64,000 bases of DNA. It comes from Heterohyrax brucei (lineage: Eukaryota > Chordata > Mammalia > Hyracoidea > Procaviidae). Both the position numbers and the translations under genes were made by a program. Numbering within the stretch: the first letter of the stretch is position 1; the number at the start of each line of letters is the position of its first letter. Under the pieces are notes generated by a model. The model worked only from the letters and a program-made list of their open reading frames with translations. It had not been told where the DNA came from and did no database searches. Positions 10,715 through 20,310 of this stretch are shown here, in pieces. The DNA lies in contig CM053148.1 of assembly GCA_028571685.1 (NCBI GenBank), positions 85,644,001-85,708,000 of the forward strand. Reading direction: 5' to 3'.

Positions 10715-11424
10715 CTTCCCACTATGTCAGTCACTATAAGAAGCTACAACTCTCAGATGATCCCATATGTCTTGTATTCTAATCCCTACAATCATCATAT
10801 CACTAGTTCTGTCCCAATATCTGACTTCTCCCCAACTGAAACCCTTCTACTTCATCCTCTGAATCTCAAGTCAGACATTCCCAACCTTTCCAGCTATCTC
10901 AGACCTTCCTCTCGGGTTTTATTAACCTGCTGAGTCCCATTGGAAACCTGAATCTCCTTGAGTTCACACTTCCCCCGAGTCCTCTCAAGAGATGCTGTGT
11001 TTTCTCCCATACTCCCACAACCATGGTTCAGAGGAAGATAGTGTCCTCCTTCTTCCTCCCATCTACTTCCAGATCATTATCCTTCTCTCTCTCCTGAAAA
11101 CTCCAGGTTTGAACCTTCTTGTTTCTATACAAACTTAGCTTCCAGCTTACTGTTATTCCTTGTCCAAAACTACTTCTAATTTTAATCTTAGTGATTTCAA
11201 TATCTGCACATAAATGATCTTTCCAACAATGTAGACTCAACTTGTTAAATTCCTTTCTTTCATAATCTTGACCTCAACCCTTTCTCAACCACAAGTTCCC
11301 AGGGTTGTAACTCAGACTCCATCATTGTAAATAAATGCAGTCCTTTAATTTCAGTTTCTCCTTTCTAACCTCCAGAATTCTCTGCTTCAATGAAGCCTTC
11401 ACTCCTTTGGCCTGGCCACCTGGC
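10715..11424 (+). mobile_element. L2 LINE relic, upstream part
   Basis: TC-rich sequence with an L2-like block GTGATTTCAATATCTGCACA (11188-11207), followed by AAATGATCTTTCCAACAATG and CATAATCTTGACCTC. This is the order expected in the L2 ORF. Together with later pieces to 17690 it suggests one old, decayed L2 on this strand. Frames are interrupted by stops. Confidence 0.5.
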
Positions 11425-11625
11425 CATGATCAACTCATTGAGTTGATTCAGACTCGTGGCAACCCCATGTGTACAGAGTAGAACTGCTCCGTTGAGTTTT
11501 CAGAGCTGCGATCTTTTCGGAAACAAGTTGCTAGGTCTGTCTTTCAAGTGTGCCTCTGAATGTCTTAGATCCTCCAGCCTATCACTTGTTGAGTGATTAA
11601 CCACCCGTGCTATCCAGGGGCTCTT
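11425..11625 (-). mobile_element. AfroSINE, long form
   Basis: Plus strand has the tail-derived CATTGAGTTGATTCAGACTC, GAACTGCTCCGTTGAG, the long-form segment (TTGCTAGGTCTGTCTTTCAAG) and a decayed head (GAGTGATTAACCACCCGTGC, then CCAGGGGCTC). Sits inside the L2 relic. Confidence 0.7.
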
Positions 11626-11855
11626 CCATTCACACTACCATTGACCACACGACAATAGGATATCTTCTCCTCAGGTCTTTAACATGTTCCATGAGTTCCC
11701 ACTCACAAATGACAACATTTTCTCGAGTCTCACAGCAAATGTTTAAACAAACAGTAGAACTTCTCCAAGTGCCCCCCCACCACTGCATTGACCCGCCTAC
11801 CAACACTGATACCCACACACTTTGAGCTTTCTCCTAATACTACATATCAGTCATC
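11626..11855 (+). mobile_element. L2 LINE relic, continuation
   Basis: CCATGAGTTCCCACTCACAAATG and the following CT-rich sequence fit the L2 ORF order after the block at 11188. Matching small frames on both strands (11607-11825, 11630-11818) are chance. Confidence 0.35.
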
Positions 11856-12042
11856 CCCAGAGTGTATTCCCACAGTGCAGCAGTAGCAGCATCACCTAGG
11901 ACGTTAGGAATTCATTTTCAGGTTTACCTAGACCTGCTGAGGTGGAATTCTGGGAGAAGGAGTGAACTCAACAATCTGTGCTCACAAGTTCTCCAAGTCA
12001 TTCTGATATACACAAAAGCTTGACAGTCACCTGGGAAATTTT
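11856..12042. mobile_element. MER5-type hAT (Charlie) non-autonomous element
   Basis: Resembles the roughly 190-bp MER5A: GCAGCAGTAGCAGCATCACC, AGGAATTCATTTTC, AGACCTGCTGAGGTGGAATTC, CAACAATCTGTGCTCAC and CAAGTCATTCTGATA. The terminal inverted repeats are decayed, so exact ends are uncertain. Confidence 0.65.
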
Positions 12043-12104
12043 TTTTTAATCACTCTGGGTCCTTCTATGTTAATTTTTAGGAAGCAAGACCAGGACATCA
12101 GGAG

Positions 12105-12775
12105 TTTGAAAAGTTCCCCAGGTGAGGTCTTAAAAGCCAGCAAGCTGCCATCTAAGAAAAATCAATTGGTCCCAACCCACCTGGAGAACATCAAAGACAA
12201 GAGAAAAATGAGCCTAGGAGATGGAAGACCCAAATGAATGGGAGACTACATCACCTGGAGAACACAAGAACTAGATGGTGCCCAGCCACCACCAAAGGCA
12301 ATCAAAAGCAGGAAAAAGTGTAGAGTCCCTGATGTAACATGAGAAAAAAGGCTGTGCAGATCTAGAATTCTACTGAAAGACCAGACTTGGTGATTTGACA
12401 TCCTCGAGTGTCCCTGGGAACATGATCACTAGTTTTGCTGCTAGCCCAGAGCCGAAACCAGTACTGAAGCCAACACTTCAGACAAAGAATGAACTGGACC
12501 AGGGGACACAGAGTGATGCAGGTGGTATGTGTAGTTTATGGTTTAATATATCTATGAGGCTGTCCTTCTGGTTTCTTTTTAGAGAGGAGAAGACTGGAGA
12601 GAGAAGAGGAAATAAGTATTGGATGCTGGAAGTGAAGAGTAGAAGTGTGTGCTGTCGCAGGGTGAGGAGAGCAGATAGAGTTGCTTTGAGGCAAGTATTC
12701 GGGGTTTTATATGGCAATTTGCTTGGATTGTGAACTTTCACTTAATCACAATTAAAATAATAATAATAATACAAG
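12105..12775 (+). mobile_element. Diverged copy of the long L1 3' UTR
   Basis: Shares its block order with the copies at 28.9-29.8 and 52.1-52.8 kb: TCTTAAAAGCCAGCAAGCTG, GATGGTGCCCAGCCACCACC, GAGAACACAAGAACTAG, a GGAGAGCAGATAGAG block and a closing ACTTTCACTTAATCACAATT with an AATAAT-rich end. Much more diverged than those two, so probably an older L1 generation. Confidence 0.65.
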
Positions 12776-12849
12776 CAAAAGAAAAAAAAAAGAGTGATTC
12801 TAATATGCAACCAAGACTAAGAAGTTCCATGGGTGAACTGTCTATAAAG

Positions 12850-13735
12850 ACAAACTCTCTGCCTCCTTCCCTCTTCACACTCTCCTCCTCCCACCCGCAT
12901 CCTCAAAAACACTGGACCAACAATTCTCTTCTTCTTCTCTCTGATATCATCAATTTTTCTTCTTTATTGTGTCATTCTCACTTTTCGAAAACATGTTGTT
13001 CTATCTTGTATTCAGAAGTAAAAACTGTCTTGATTACTCTTCTCTTTCCAATTACTATTTCTTTGCTCACTTTTAGGACAAAATACTCTCAAAAGAAATC
13101 TATACTAATTATTTCCAACTCATATCTTTCCGCTACCATTCTCATTAAACCCGTTCTAATCAGCTTTTGCCTCACTACTTCCAGAGGACTTGCTAAAGGT
13201 CACTAATGACCTGCATGCTTTAGAATACAATGGTTAAGTTTCAAACCTTACCGTATTTGACCCATCAGCAGCAATGACACTGGTGGTCATTTCTTCACGT
13301 TGTTCCTGGGACATCACGTTCTTCTCATTTTAAGTTTTTGCTCCATACTACACAGGCAGCTTCTGCTTAGGCTTCTTTGCTGATTTCTTCTTAGTATTCA
13401 AGTGCTTCAGGTCCTATTCCCTTGTACTTCTTTCCTTTCCCTTCACACTCAGTCCATCAGTGATTTCATCTGATCTGACGACTTAAATACCATTTATACA
13501 TCAACAATATCAGCAATCATAAAGGTGGTGTAGGATCAGGTAACAAATATCACCTTAAGTAGGTGCCTGCTCAGTGGCAACAAAGAAGACTAACAATAAT
13601 GCGCCAATACACACAAAATGTCTCTATCCTGGCAAGTCTTTCCTCCAAAACTCAAGACTCATATAACTCTTCTCACCATGTCCTAACAGACACCTCAAAT
13701 TAGATATGTCCAAAACTGATTGCTGAACTTCCCTA
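12850..13735 (+). mobile_element. L2 LINE relic, reverse-transcriptase region
   Basis: Blocks consistent with the L2 ORF: ACTTAAATACCATTTATACATC (13481-), then ATCAGCAATCAT, and AGACACCTCAAATTAGATATG with TCCAAAACTGATTGCTGAAC (13690-13731). The 158-codon frame 12730-13206 runs through this and is rich in S, L, K and I from CT-rich sequence. It is a relic, not a gene. Confidence 0.55.
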
Positions 13736-13737
13736 AT

Positions 13738-13837
13738 ATAGATAGATAGATAGACAGATGATAGATAGATGGATAGATGATAGATTGATCAGTAGATGAC
13801 GGATAGATAGATAAATGATAGATAGATAGACAGATTG
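13738..13837 (+). repeat. GATA/GACA microsatellite
   Basis: Imperfect (GATA)n with GACA, GATG and GATT variants across about 100 bp inside the L2 relic. Interruptions suggest an old, fairly stable tract. Confidence 0.9.
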
Positions 13838-13839
13838 AT

Positions 13840-14003
13840 TTTTTTGCTCAAAATCTTCCCCAGATCAGCCAGTGGCAGCGTTGTCCTTCTATCTAGTAGT
13901 CACTTATTACTCTCTGTCTCCTCTCTGTCTCACACTCACATATAATCTGTCAACAAATCTTGTTGATTGTGTTATTAAAACGTAACCAGTATCTCACTGT
14001 TAC
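13840..14003 (+). mobile_element. L2 LINE relic, continuation
   Basis: TCTCACACTCACATATAATC followed by TGTCAACAAATCTTGTTGATTG (13928-13969) is the L2 pattern of a CATCCAATCCATCAGCAAATC-like block. Continues the relic across the GATA tract. Confidence 0.5.
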
Positions 14004-14535
14004 TTTTCTTCATTTTTTAAATAGTGGTGTATGTACACAGAGAGAAATTATGAAACATTTGCTATTTCAATACTTTAACCAGTATAGTTCAGTGACAAAA
14101 TGACATTCATCATGTTGTGTAACCATCACCACTCTCAGTTTCCAAATTTTTCCATCAAGCTTTATAAAAGCAGCTCCAGGCCTCCTAAGCAATGATTCTC
14201 TCTCACATCTTACTCCCATTCTCAGGAACCACTAATAAATTTTAGTCTCCAGAGATTTGCCTATTCTAAATATTTTATCGAAGTGGAATCAGACAGTGTT
14301 TGCCCTTTAACGACTGACTTATTTCAATCAGCATAATGCTTTAAAGGTTCGTCCAGGTTTCACCTCATTTCTCCTGATGACTGAGTAATATGCCGTTGTC
14401 TGCAGGTACCTCATTTTGTTCATTCATCTGCTGGTGAGTATTTAGATTGTTTCCACCTTTTGGTTACTGTGAATAGTGCTGCAATGAACACTGGTGTAGA
14501 CATACCTGTTTACACGTTTGCTTTTAATTCTTTGG
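14004..14535 (-). mobile_element. Old L1 (L1M-type), 3' region antisense
   Basis: On the plus strand: CAGTGACAAAATGACATTCATC, TGTGTAACCATCACCAC, AGTGGAATCAGACAGTG, TTTCAATCAGCATAATGC, TTCATTCATCTGCTGGTGAG and GAATAGTGCTGCAATGAAC, the order of an antisense L1M ORF2 end. Also seen at 54.7-55.3 kb. Confidence 0.7.
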
Positions 14536-14539
14536 GATG

Positions 14540-14660
14540 AGCACATGAAAAAGATGCTCAGCATCATCAGTCATCAGAAATGCAAATCAAAACCATCATG
14601 GGATGGTGGAAACGGAATGGAAATAATGAAAATGCTGACACACTGTAAAAAAATGTAACC
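14540..14660 (+). mobile_element. L1 ORF2 fragment
   Basis: CACATGAAAAAGATGCTCAG, then CATCATCAGTCATCAG and AAATGCAAATCAAAACCATC are a well-known block of L1 ORF2 near its C-terminus. It directly abuts the opposite-strand L1M piece, so this locus received more than one L1 insertion or was rearranged. Confidence 0.6.
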
Positions 14661-14794
14661 AGAGTCACAGAAAATTTTGCATAAAAATTGCTAAATGGGA
14701 ATCTAATTTACTGTTTAAACTTACACATAAAACGTTGTTATTTAAATACACACACACACACAATGAAATAGAACTTTACCTCCATCAAAATGAC

Positions 14795-14930
14795 TATTAA
14801 AAGCTCTGCTGCTAACTGAAAGGTTAGCAAATCCACCAGCTGATCCTTGGAAAGCCCAATGGGGCAGTTCAGTTCTGTCCTACAGGGTCAGAGGTACCTC
14901 AGCCACAATGGATTTTATGTTTGGGGGATT
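14795..14930 (+). mobile_element. AfroSINE, head-truncated and decayed
   Basis: GCTCTGCTGCTAACTGAAAGG, AAATCCACCAGCTGATCC, TGGGGCAGTTCAGTTCTGTCC, then a scrambled tail (GGTACCTCAGCCACAATGG). Lies between two L1 pieces. Confidence 0.65.
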
Positions 14931-14944
14931 TTCTTAAAGATGGC

Positions 14945-15385
14945 TATGATAAATAAATAACAACCACAGACAAGGAGAGACAGAAAACCACAGATACTGG
15001 AGAAGATGTAGAAGAATGGGACCACTTATTCATTGCTGGTTCGATTACAAAAGTATATAAAAATTATATAACCAATACGGAAAAGAGTCTGGCTTTTCGT
15101 CAACAAGTTACCACAAACACAAAATGAAGGCTATCTTCTGTGAGTAGTGTGTGCCTTTAAAAAAGTATGTATATGAAACCAAATGGTCAACAATACTCCA
15201 AAATGAAGATGATGAGAATGGAAGGAAGCAGGAAAACTATATGTATAGAATAAACAGAATAGAAACACCGAGAATGTTCATGAATTGCAAAGAATGTAAT
15301 CAACATCACTGATCAATTTCCTAGAAATTGTTCCATGGAACCCTAACCTGCTATGCAAACCTATACCAAAAACACAAGAAAATAT
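14945..15385 (+). mobile_element. L1 ORF2 end and 3' UTR fragment
   Basis: GATACTGGAGAAGATGTAGAAG, TATTCATTGCTGGTTCG and AGAGTCTGGCTTTTCGTCAAC are L1 ORF2 blocks. Then ATGTTCATGAATTGCAAAGA and GTAATCAACATCACTGATC are from the afrotherian-style 3' UTR, ending CCAAAAACACAAGAAAATATT. Confidence 0.6.
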
Positions 15386-15399
15386 TATTTAAAAAAGTT

Positions 15400-15769
15400 A
15401 AACATCAAATTACCACACAACCCACTGCTTCTTGCAAACTCCAGCGCTACCACTTGCCCAGACCACCATCTCTACTGCCTGAATCAGGCAGGAGCATTCT
15501 AAATGGTCTCCCTGGTTCTACCCTGCCCTATTCCTGTCTATTCTTAACTCAGTATTCAGTTAAAAGTAATCTTATAGAGATAAGTCAGTTGACATCATCC
15601 TTCCAACAGAATTCTCTGCCAGCTCGCCGTTTCACTAAGTGTAAAACCCCAAGACTTTGCAAAGCTGTCAGTGCCCAGCAAAATCTATGCTCCTGCTGAT
15701 CTCTTCTCCTTGTGCTCTTCTCCTGGGTCACACCTCTGTAATCACAATGATGGCCTTGTTGTTCATCTT
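15400..15769 (+). mobile_element. L2 LINE relic, continuation
   Basis: AAATGGTCTCCCTGGTTCTACC (15500-), ATAAGTCAGTTGACATCATCC and CTCCTGCTGATCTCTTCTCC follow the L2 order (a GGTCTCCCTGCTTCCACCC-like block, then GTCAGATCATGTCACTCC-like). The 123-codon frame at 15328-15699 is incidental. Confidence 0.55.
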
Positions 15770-16363
15770 TGTCACGGATCGAATTACACAATTACGCAAT
15801 CTGTCTGGGTCATGATCCCCAGTATTGTGTGATTATCTTCCATTTTGTGATTTTCCTGTGTTGTAAACCCTAATCTTGGTCTGCATTTGATAGGGCAGGA
15901 TTGGGTTATGTCACATAGGATTAGGTGGGACTGACACCCCTACTAAAGTCACCTCCTTGATCCAATGTAAAAGAAGTTTCCTTGGGATGTTTCTTTTATC
16001 TTATAGGAGATAAAGGAAAGGGAAACAAGCAGAGAGTTGAGAACCTCATACCACCAATAAAACAGTACCAGGAGCAGAGTGCATCCTTCAGACCTAAGGT
16101 ATCTGAGCTGAGATGTTCCCAGACCAAGAAAAGACTGATAACAAGAACTTTCTTCCAGTCAACAGAAAAACTTCCTCCATAGCCAGTGCCCTGAATTCAT
16201 ACTCCTAACTTGCCGGACTCTGAGAGAATAATGATTTTGTTGAAGTGATTCCTAAATTTGGACGTCTAACCTGCTGGACTTGGAGAGAATAATGACTTTG
16301 CTAGAGTCATCCATTTGTGGGATTTCTGTTAGAGCAGTGCTAGATGACTTCCTGCCAGCCATG
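15770..16363 (+). mobile_element. Solo MaLR-type LTR
   Basis: Starts TGTCACGGATCGAATTACAC, contains GGGTCATGATCCCCAGTATTG, ATAGGAGATAAAGGAAAGGG, CTCATACCACCAATAAAAC and the twice-occurring GGAGAGAATAATGACTTTG-like end region. AATAA near 16289 is in the usual U3/R position. ATCTT occurs just outside each end (15765-15769, 16364-16368), a possible 5-bp duplication, although the last bases of the LTR are altered. The end region (about 16200-16240) is partly duplicated at 16262-16310. Confidence 0.7.
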
Positions 16364-16384
16364 ATCTTGCCTTAGAGTTTGAGC

Positions 16385-17029
16385 AAAATATGTTCTATTT
16401 GTCCCTACCTCCTGCCCCCATGTACACTCTCTCATGTTTCTCCACCTGGTTGGTTGTAGAGGAAGACCTCTACAATCTACCTCAGTGGTCTTCCTTATCC
16501 TCTGGCTTCCAGCTGCATTTAGCTAATTTAGCTAATGTTAGCTTAGTCCTTGTTCCTCTGCTTCCCTCTTGCAGCTTTGGTGGAGGCTGGTACATTCCTC
16601 TACCTGAGCTCGTAGTTCCTGCCAGGCAGACTCTCTACCCAGCTGTCTCTGACTCCAGTTTCCAAACATCACTGACTGTTCATGACTACAAGTCTAGTGG
16701 TGACAATAGCGCCCTTCTGCTCAGCCCCTGAACACTACATTCTCCTTACCCTACAACCTGCCCACAGCCATGAAAACAATCACTTTTTTTCCATTTCTCC
16801 TCAAAACACCCAGTTTGATTGTGGCACCTTGCTCTTCCTCTGGTGGACACACAGCCTTTGCACTTGTCGTTGTCTCTGAGACATGCACATGGTTCCCTCT
16901 CATTCAAGTCTTTGCTCAGATGTCACCTTCTCAGCTTTGCTCAAACGTCATCTTCTCAGTGTGACCTTTCCTGTTCTCATGACTTAAAATTGTACTCCTG
17001 CTGACTTCCTTTTCTCTATATGTCTTCCC
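16385..17029 (+). mobile_element. L2 LINE relic, ORF end and 3' region
   Basis: ACAGCCTTTGCACTTGTCGT, TCATTCAAGTCTTTGCTCAG, ATGTCACCTTCTCAGC and CAGTGTGACCTTTCCTG (16850-16970) are the characteristic end of the L2 ORF. TTGCTCAGATGTCACCTTCTCAG is partly repeated just after. About 16440-16680 is less clearly L2 and could be another old insertion. Overlapping frames here (16390-16731, 16682-16879, 16770-16964) are not genes. Confidence 0.6.
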
Positions 17030-17457
17030 TGTTATCATGGATTCAGTTGTGTCCCCCCAAAATAATGCATTAAAATCCTAATCCCTACACCTGTTAACAG
17101 GCCCTGTTTGGAAATAGGGGAATTTGCTTTACTTATGTTAATGAGGTCATGCCAGTATCGGTGGGTCTCAAACTTAACTGTTTCTGAGATAGAATTTAAA
17201 AAAAAAAAAGACAGAACAGACAGAGATACACACGTGAGATAAAGAAGACAGATGATGCAAACAGACGCATCTACAAGCCCAAGAGCAGCCAGGACTGCTG
17301 ACAGCTGCCAAACCTCAGATAGACAAGGAAGAACCTCCCCCTGGATCATGTCCCAAATTCAGACTTCTAGGCTGTTGAACTGTGAGAACATCAATTTCTC
17401 TTCTTTAGAACCATTCTGTTGGTATTTCAGTTACGACCACTATAGGTAACTAAAACA
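17030..17457 (+). mobile_element. Solo MaLR-type LTR
   Basis: Starts TGTTATCATGGATTCAGTTG, then TGTCCCCCCAAAATAATGC, and ends AGGTAACTAAAACA. CAGACTTCTAGGCTGTTGAA and CTGTGAGAACATCAATTTCTC are the conserved 3' blocks. It splits the L2 3' end (L2 sequence lies on both sides). A purine run of 12 A is at about 17196. Confidence 0.7.
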
Positions 17458-17690
17458 CTGATTTTATTCTAAACCATGGTTCTTATTGTGCTCTGACACA
17501 CCTCTGATTATCAACGAATGAACTGATTTTTTTTTCATTGTTTATCTTCTGCCACTAGAAGCTAAACTCCCTGCAGGTAGGAATTTCGTTTAGTTTAATT
17601 GACCACTATATCACAAACACTTAGAACAGTGTCTCATATATAGTCACCATGCAATATTGTTTTTTTGAATAAAGAAAAACAAACTTCTTA
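17458..17690 (+). mobile_element. L2 LINE 3' UTR end
   Basis: CACTAGAAGCTAAACTCCCTG, CAGGTAGGAATTTCG, CACAAACACTTAGAACAGTG and TCTCATATATAGTCACC, then a poly(T)/GAATAAAG end: the standard L2 3' terminus. This closes the relic that begins near 10.7 kb. Confidence 0.65.
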
Positions 17691-19050
17691 AATCCCTAGA
17701 AGGTTATGAGAGCTTAAAGGCTTTACAAGTTTCACTACATTAATCTTTGATTGGTTTAGCCTTATCCAAGCCCAGATGAGTTGTTAACTATAGATTTTAT
17801 TGAGTCTCGAAACCGGTGACAGAAGACTTCTATTTACACAGGGAAAGTCCAGAAAAAAAAAAAAGACTTACCTTTCAAATTCCACTTTTAAAGTCAATGT
17901 TATAGTCCATAAATCATTTCAGTTGCTTAATTAGACCTAAAGCCAGGACTCAGAAGCATCCAGAGCAATAGTTTGGGTTTGATGCATGTGATTACTCAGT
18001 ATTTTCAATCTGCTGGCAGTTTATTGATCCTCTATATTGTGAGTTTGTAGCAGAGTGATTTTTTTAACTGAAGTAATTTTGCATGGATGAATTTGCCGAC
18101 ACCATGGTGTAGTTGTTCCCGAGAAAAAGTAGAAAAGCCAAGAATCCTGCATTTGTCTCAGCCTTTGAGTCTGTGATTCTGTCTCTGATTTTCCTGCTTC
18201 CCTAATCTGCCATCTTCTTACTGAAATTAGGAAGTCTTTACTCTTTCATGAATGATGCTCTCTTGACACCAACATGCTCAGGATCCAGGTATATAAGCCA
18301 TAAATAATTGAAACCTAAAGGGGCCTTCATCTCTGATGGTTTCACTTGCATCTTGTTCTTAGAAGCTGCCTTTCATGTGAAGATCTGACAGCTCTTTACA
18401 AGCATTAGTGGATAATGGCATCTGACTTCCACGCTTTCCTCCACCCTTGCTTGCCTGAGAAGTCTCTGGCACTGTCTTAAGACTGCTACAAAAACCACAT
18501 TGCTTCTACATAAAGTGGTGCTGCCCAAGGGCTATGTGTTATGGTTAATAGCTTTGCAAGGATTCACTGACAGCCCTTTTAGACTCTGGGAGACATAGGA
18601 TAAAATCAAAATAAATAGTATCTAAAGTTGGTGTCTATTTCTTATCATTGTCAGGCTGACAACCAATGCTGCAGATCAGTCATTGACTGAATGACCACTG
18701 GTGGGCTTGAGAGCAAAGATAGCCCATTAAAAGAATGGACAGTGGGTGGAAAAGGCTCAGTCCTTCCTATCACTTCCCTGCTTAGTCCCTGGATGGAGTT
18801 ACTCCAGCAAAAGTATTCCTTTGGCTACCCTGGCCTTGCTCAGTCATTTCTAACATCCTCATTACAAGGAGATCAATACTTTCTGGATTTATTGTCATGG
18901 AATGTGTTTAGTACAGGTGTCTGCATGTAAATATGAATTGGATATTTGAGAGTTTGACCTATGAAAATTCCATGCTTACTTTATAGAAATACCTTTACTG
19001 GTAATTTACTGATTAGAATTCTAATTATTTTTATTTTCATTCTTCCTTTA
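17691..19050. other. Repeat-poor unassigned stretch
   Basis: About 1.36 kb with no repeat or gene that I recognise. A 79-codon + frame (18691-18930) has no recognisable features. Could contain non-coding conserved or regulatory sequence, but nothing in the bases alone shows it. Confidence 0.4.
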
Positions 19051-19051
19051 C

Positions 19052-19125
19052 AATTCTACTCTGTCCTAGAGGGTCGCTATAAGTATGAATTGACTCTACA
19101 GAAATGGGTTTGAGTTTGCATGTAA
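19052..19125 (+). mobile_element. AfroSINE tail fragment
   Basis: Only the 3' half: TCTACTCTGTCCTAGAGGGTC, CTATAAGTATGAATTGACTC and ACAGAAATGGGTTTGAG. The 5' two-thirds are missing, as expected of incomplete reverse transcription. Confidence 0.75.
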
Positions 19126-19152
19126 CAATATTTGAACTTCTGTCACCTACAT

Positions 19153-19305
19153 GCAAACCCTGGTGGCAGAGTGGTTAAGTGCTATGGCTGCTAACCAAAA
19201 CATCGACGGTTCAAATCCAAAACAGGTGCTCCTTGGAGACTCGATGGGGGCAATTAGGGCCACTATGAGTTGGAATCAACTCAATAGCAGTGGTTTCTTT
19301 TTCAG
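19153..19305 (+). mobile_element. AfroSINE, full-length
   Basis: GCAAACCCTGGTGGCAGAG head, AGTGGTTAAGTGC A-box region, GGCTGCTAACCAAAAC, GGTTCAAATCC B-box, tail GTTGGAATCAACTCAATAGC and T-rich end. Confidence 0.9.
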
Positions 19306-19609
19306 CAGGTATCACCTACATTGACATATAATTTGCTAGACCTTCCATGAGACCTAAGAGCTGACCAGCTTGGAGCTGACAGAATTTTAGTACTGTGAGG
19401 CACAAGATGCCTTAGGATGGCAAAGTTATTTATAGGTAGTCCCTGCCATACATACAGCGTACTCAAGTTTCAGTCACACCTATGACTGACTATCACTAAT
19501 AAAACATACTACATACATTGTGGCACTTCTTAATTTGCTGATGTTATCATTCTTGTGTTAACTCCCAAAGAGAAACCAAAGTCAGATTTATAAAGATACT
19601 GACAATAAT
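19306..19609. other. Unassigned, no gene seen
   Basis: About 300 bp between two same-strand AfroSINEs; no recognisable element. Confidence 0.35.
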
Positions 19610-19790
19610 GTGGAAACTCTGGTGGAGTAGTGGGTTAAGTGCTACATCTGCTAACCAAAGAGTCAGCAGTTCAGATCTCCCGGGCACTCCTTAGAAACTC
19701 TGTGGGGCAGTTCTACTCTGACCTAGAGGGGTCACCATGAGTCAGACCCAATTCGGTGGTGGGTTTGGGTTTGGTTTGGTTTGGACAATA
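19610..19790 (+). mobile_element. AfroSINE, full-length
   Basis: TGGAAACTCTGGTGGAGTAG head with TTAAGTGCTACATCTGC, B-box GTTCAGATCTC, GGGGCAGTTCTACTCTGACC, tail CATGAGTCAGACCCAATTCG, then GGTTTGGTTTGGTTTGG repeats as the 3' end. Confidence 0.9.
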
Positions 19791-19812
19791 TGAAAACTAA
19801 AAAAAAAAAATT

Positions 19813-20109
19813 ATTTACTTGACCTTACATCAAAACTAACTTACCACAGAATAGTCTTCAGAGTAGGAGCCCTGTCACAAGTTGGGGACTAACAGTAATG
19901 CTACCATTATAGCATTTCAACCCAAGGACCGGCAATGCTAAAAAGCCCATTGTCCACCAACCTCCCAAGTTCTCTTTGCACAGGAACTACAAAGCCCAGG
20001 AACCAAATAAATTCCATAACTGCTAAAATGCTGAAAGATTCCTAACACCAAGGCAGGAGCAACTGCAGACTGAACAAAGCCACAGAAGACAGAAAATCAA
20101 GTTCCACAT
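19813..20109. other. Unassigned, no gene seen
   Basis: Follows an A-rich tract (19799-19811). No repeat or coding feature that I can name. Confidence 0.3.
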
Positions 20110-20310
20110 TTGTCTCTGACTGATTCTGTAAATTTGTTTGCATCATTTAAGCATTCTAAGTCTTGTTTATCTCCCTCTGTAAATCAGGAATAATAATTAC
20201 TTTCCTCACAAGTCTGTTGTAAAGTCTAAATAAGGTAATGTATGGAGAAGTGATTTGTAAAACAGAAGGCATAACACAGGTTTCAGTGGTTACTCTTAAT
20301 AATTAATGTG
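20110..20310 (+). mobile_element. MIR SINE
   Basis: Core order of MIR: TTGTCTCTGACTGATTCTG, CATTTAAGCATTCTAAG, CTCCCTCTGTAAATCAGG, AATAATAATTACTTTCCTC, ACAAGTCTGTTGTAAAGTC, TAAATAAGGTAATGTATGG and GAAGGCATAACACAGG. A Mesozoic-age element, much decayed. Confidence 0.65.

Noticed and set aside
10312-10734. 140-codon minus-strand frame
   Set aside because: Lies almost entirely within the MaLR LTR 10208-10709 on its minus strand. LTRs of this family carry no such gene.
12730-13206. 158-codon + frame rich in Ser, Leu and Lys
   Set aside because: Covers the junction of an L1 tail (AATAATAAT run) and an L2 relic. Low-complexity composition explains the openness.
13738-13837. CRISPR-like or spaced direct repeats
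   Set aside because: Plain GATA-type microsatellite with irregular variants, in eukaryotic DNA.
14004-14660. Twin-priming inversion of a single L1
   Set aside because: Opposite-strand L1 pieces abut, but the inverted part is from further 3' in L1 than the start of the forward part. That is the wrong order for a simple 5' inversion, so I kept them as separate pieces.
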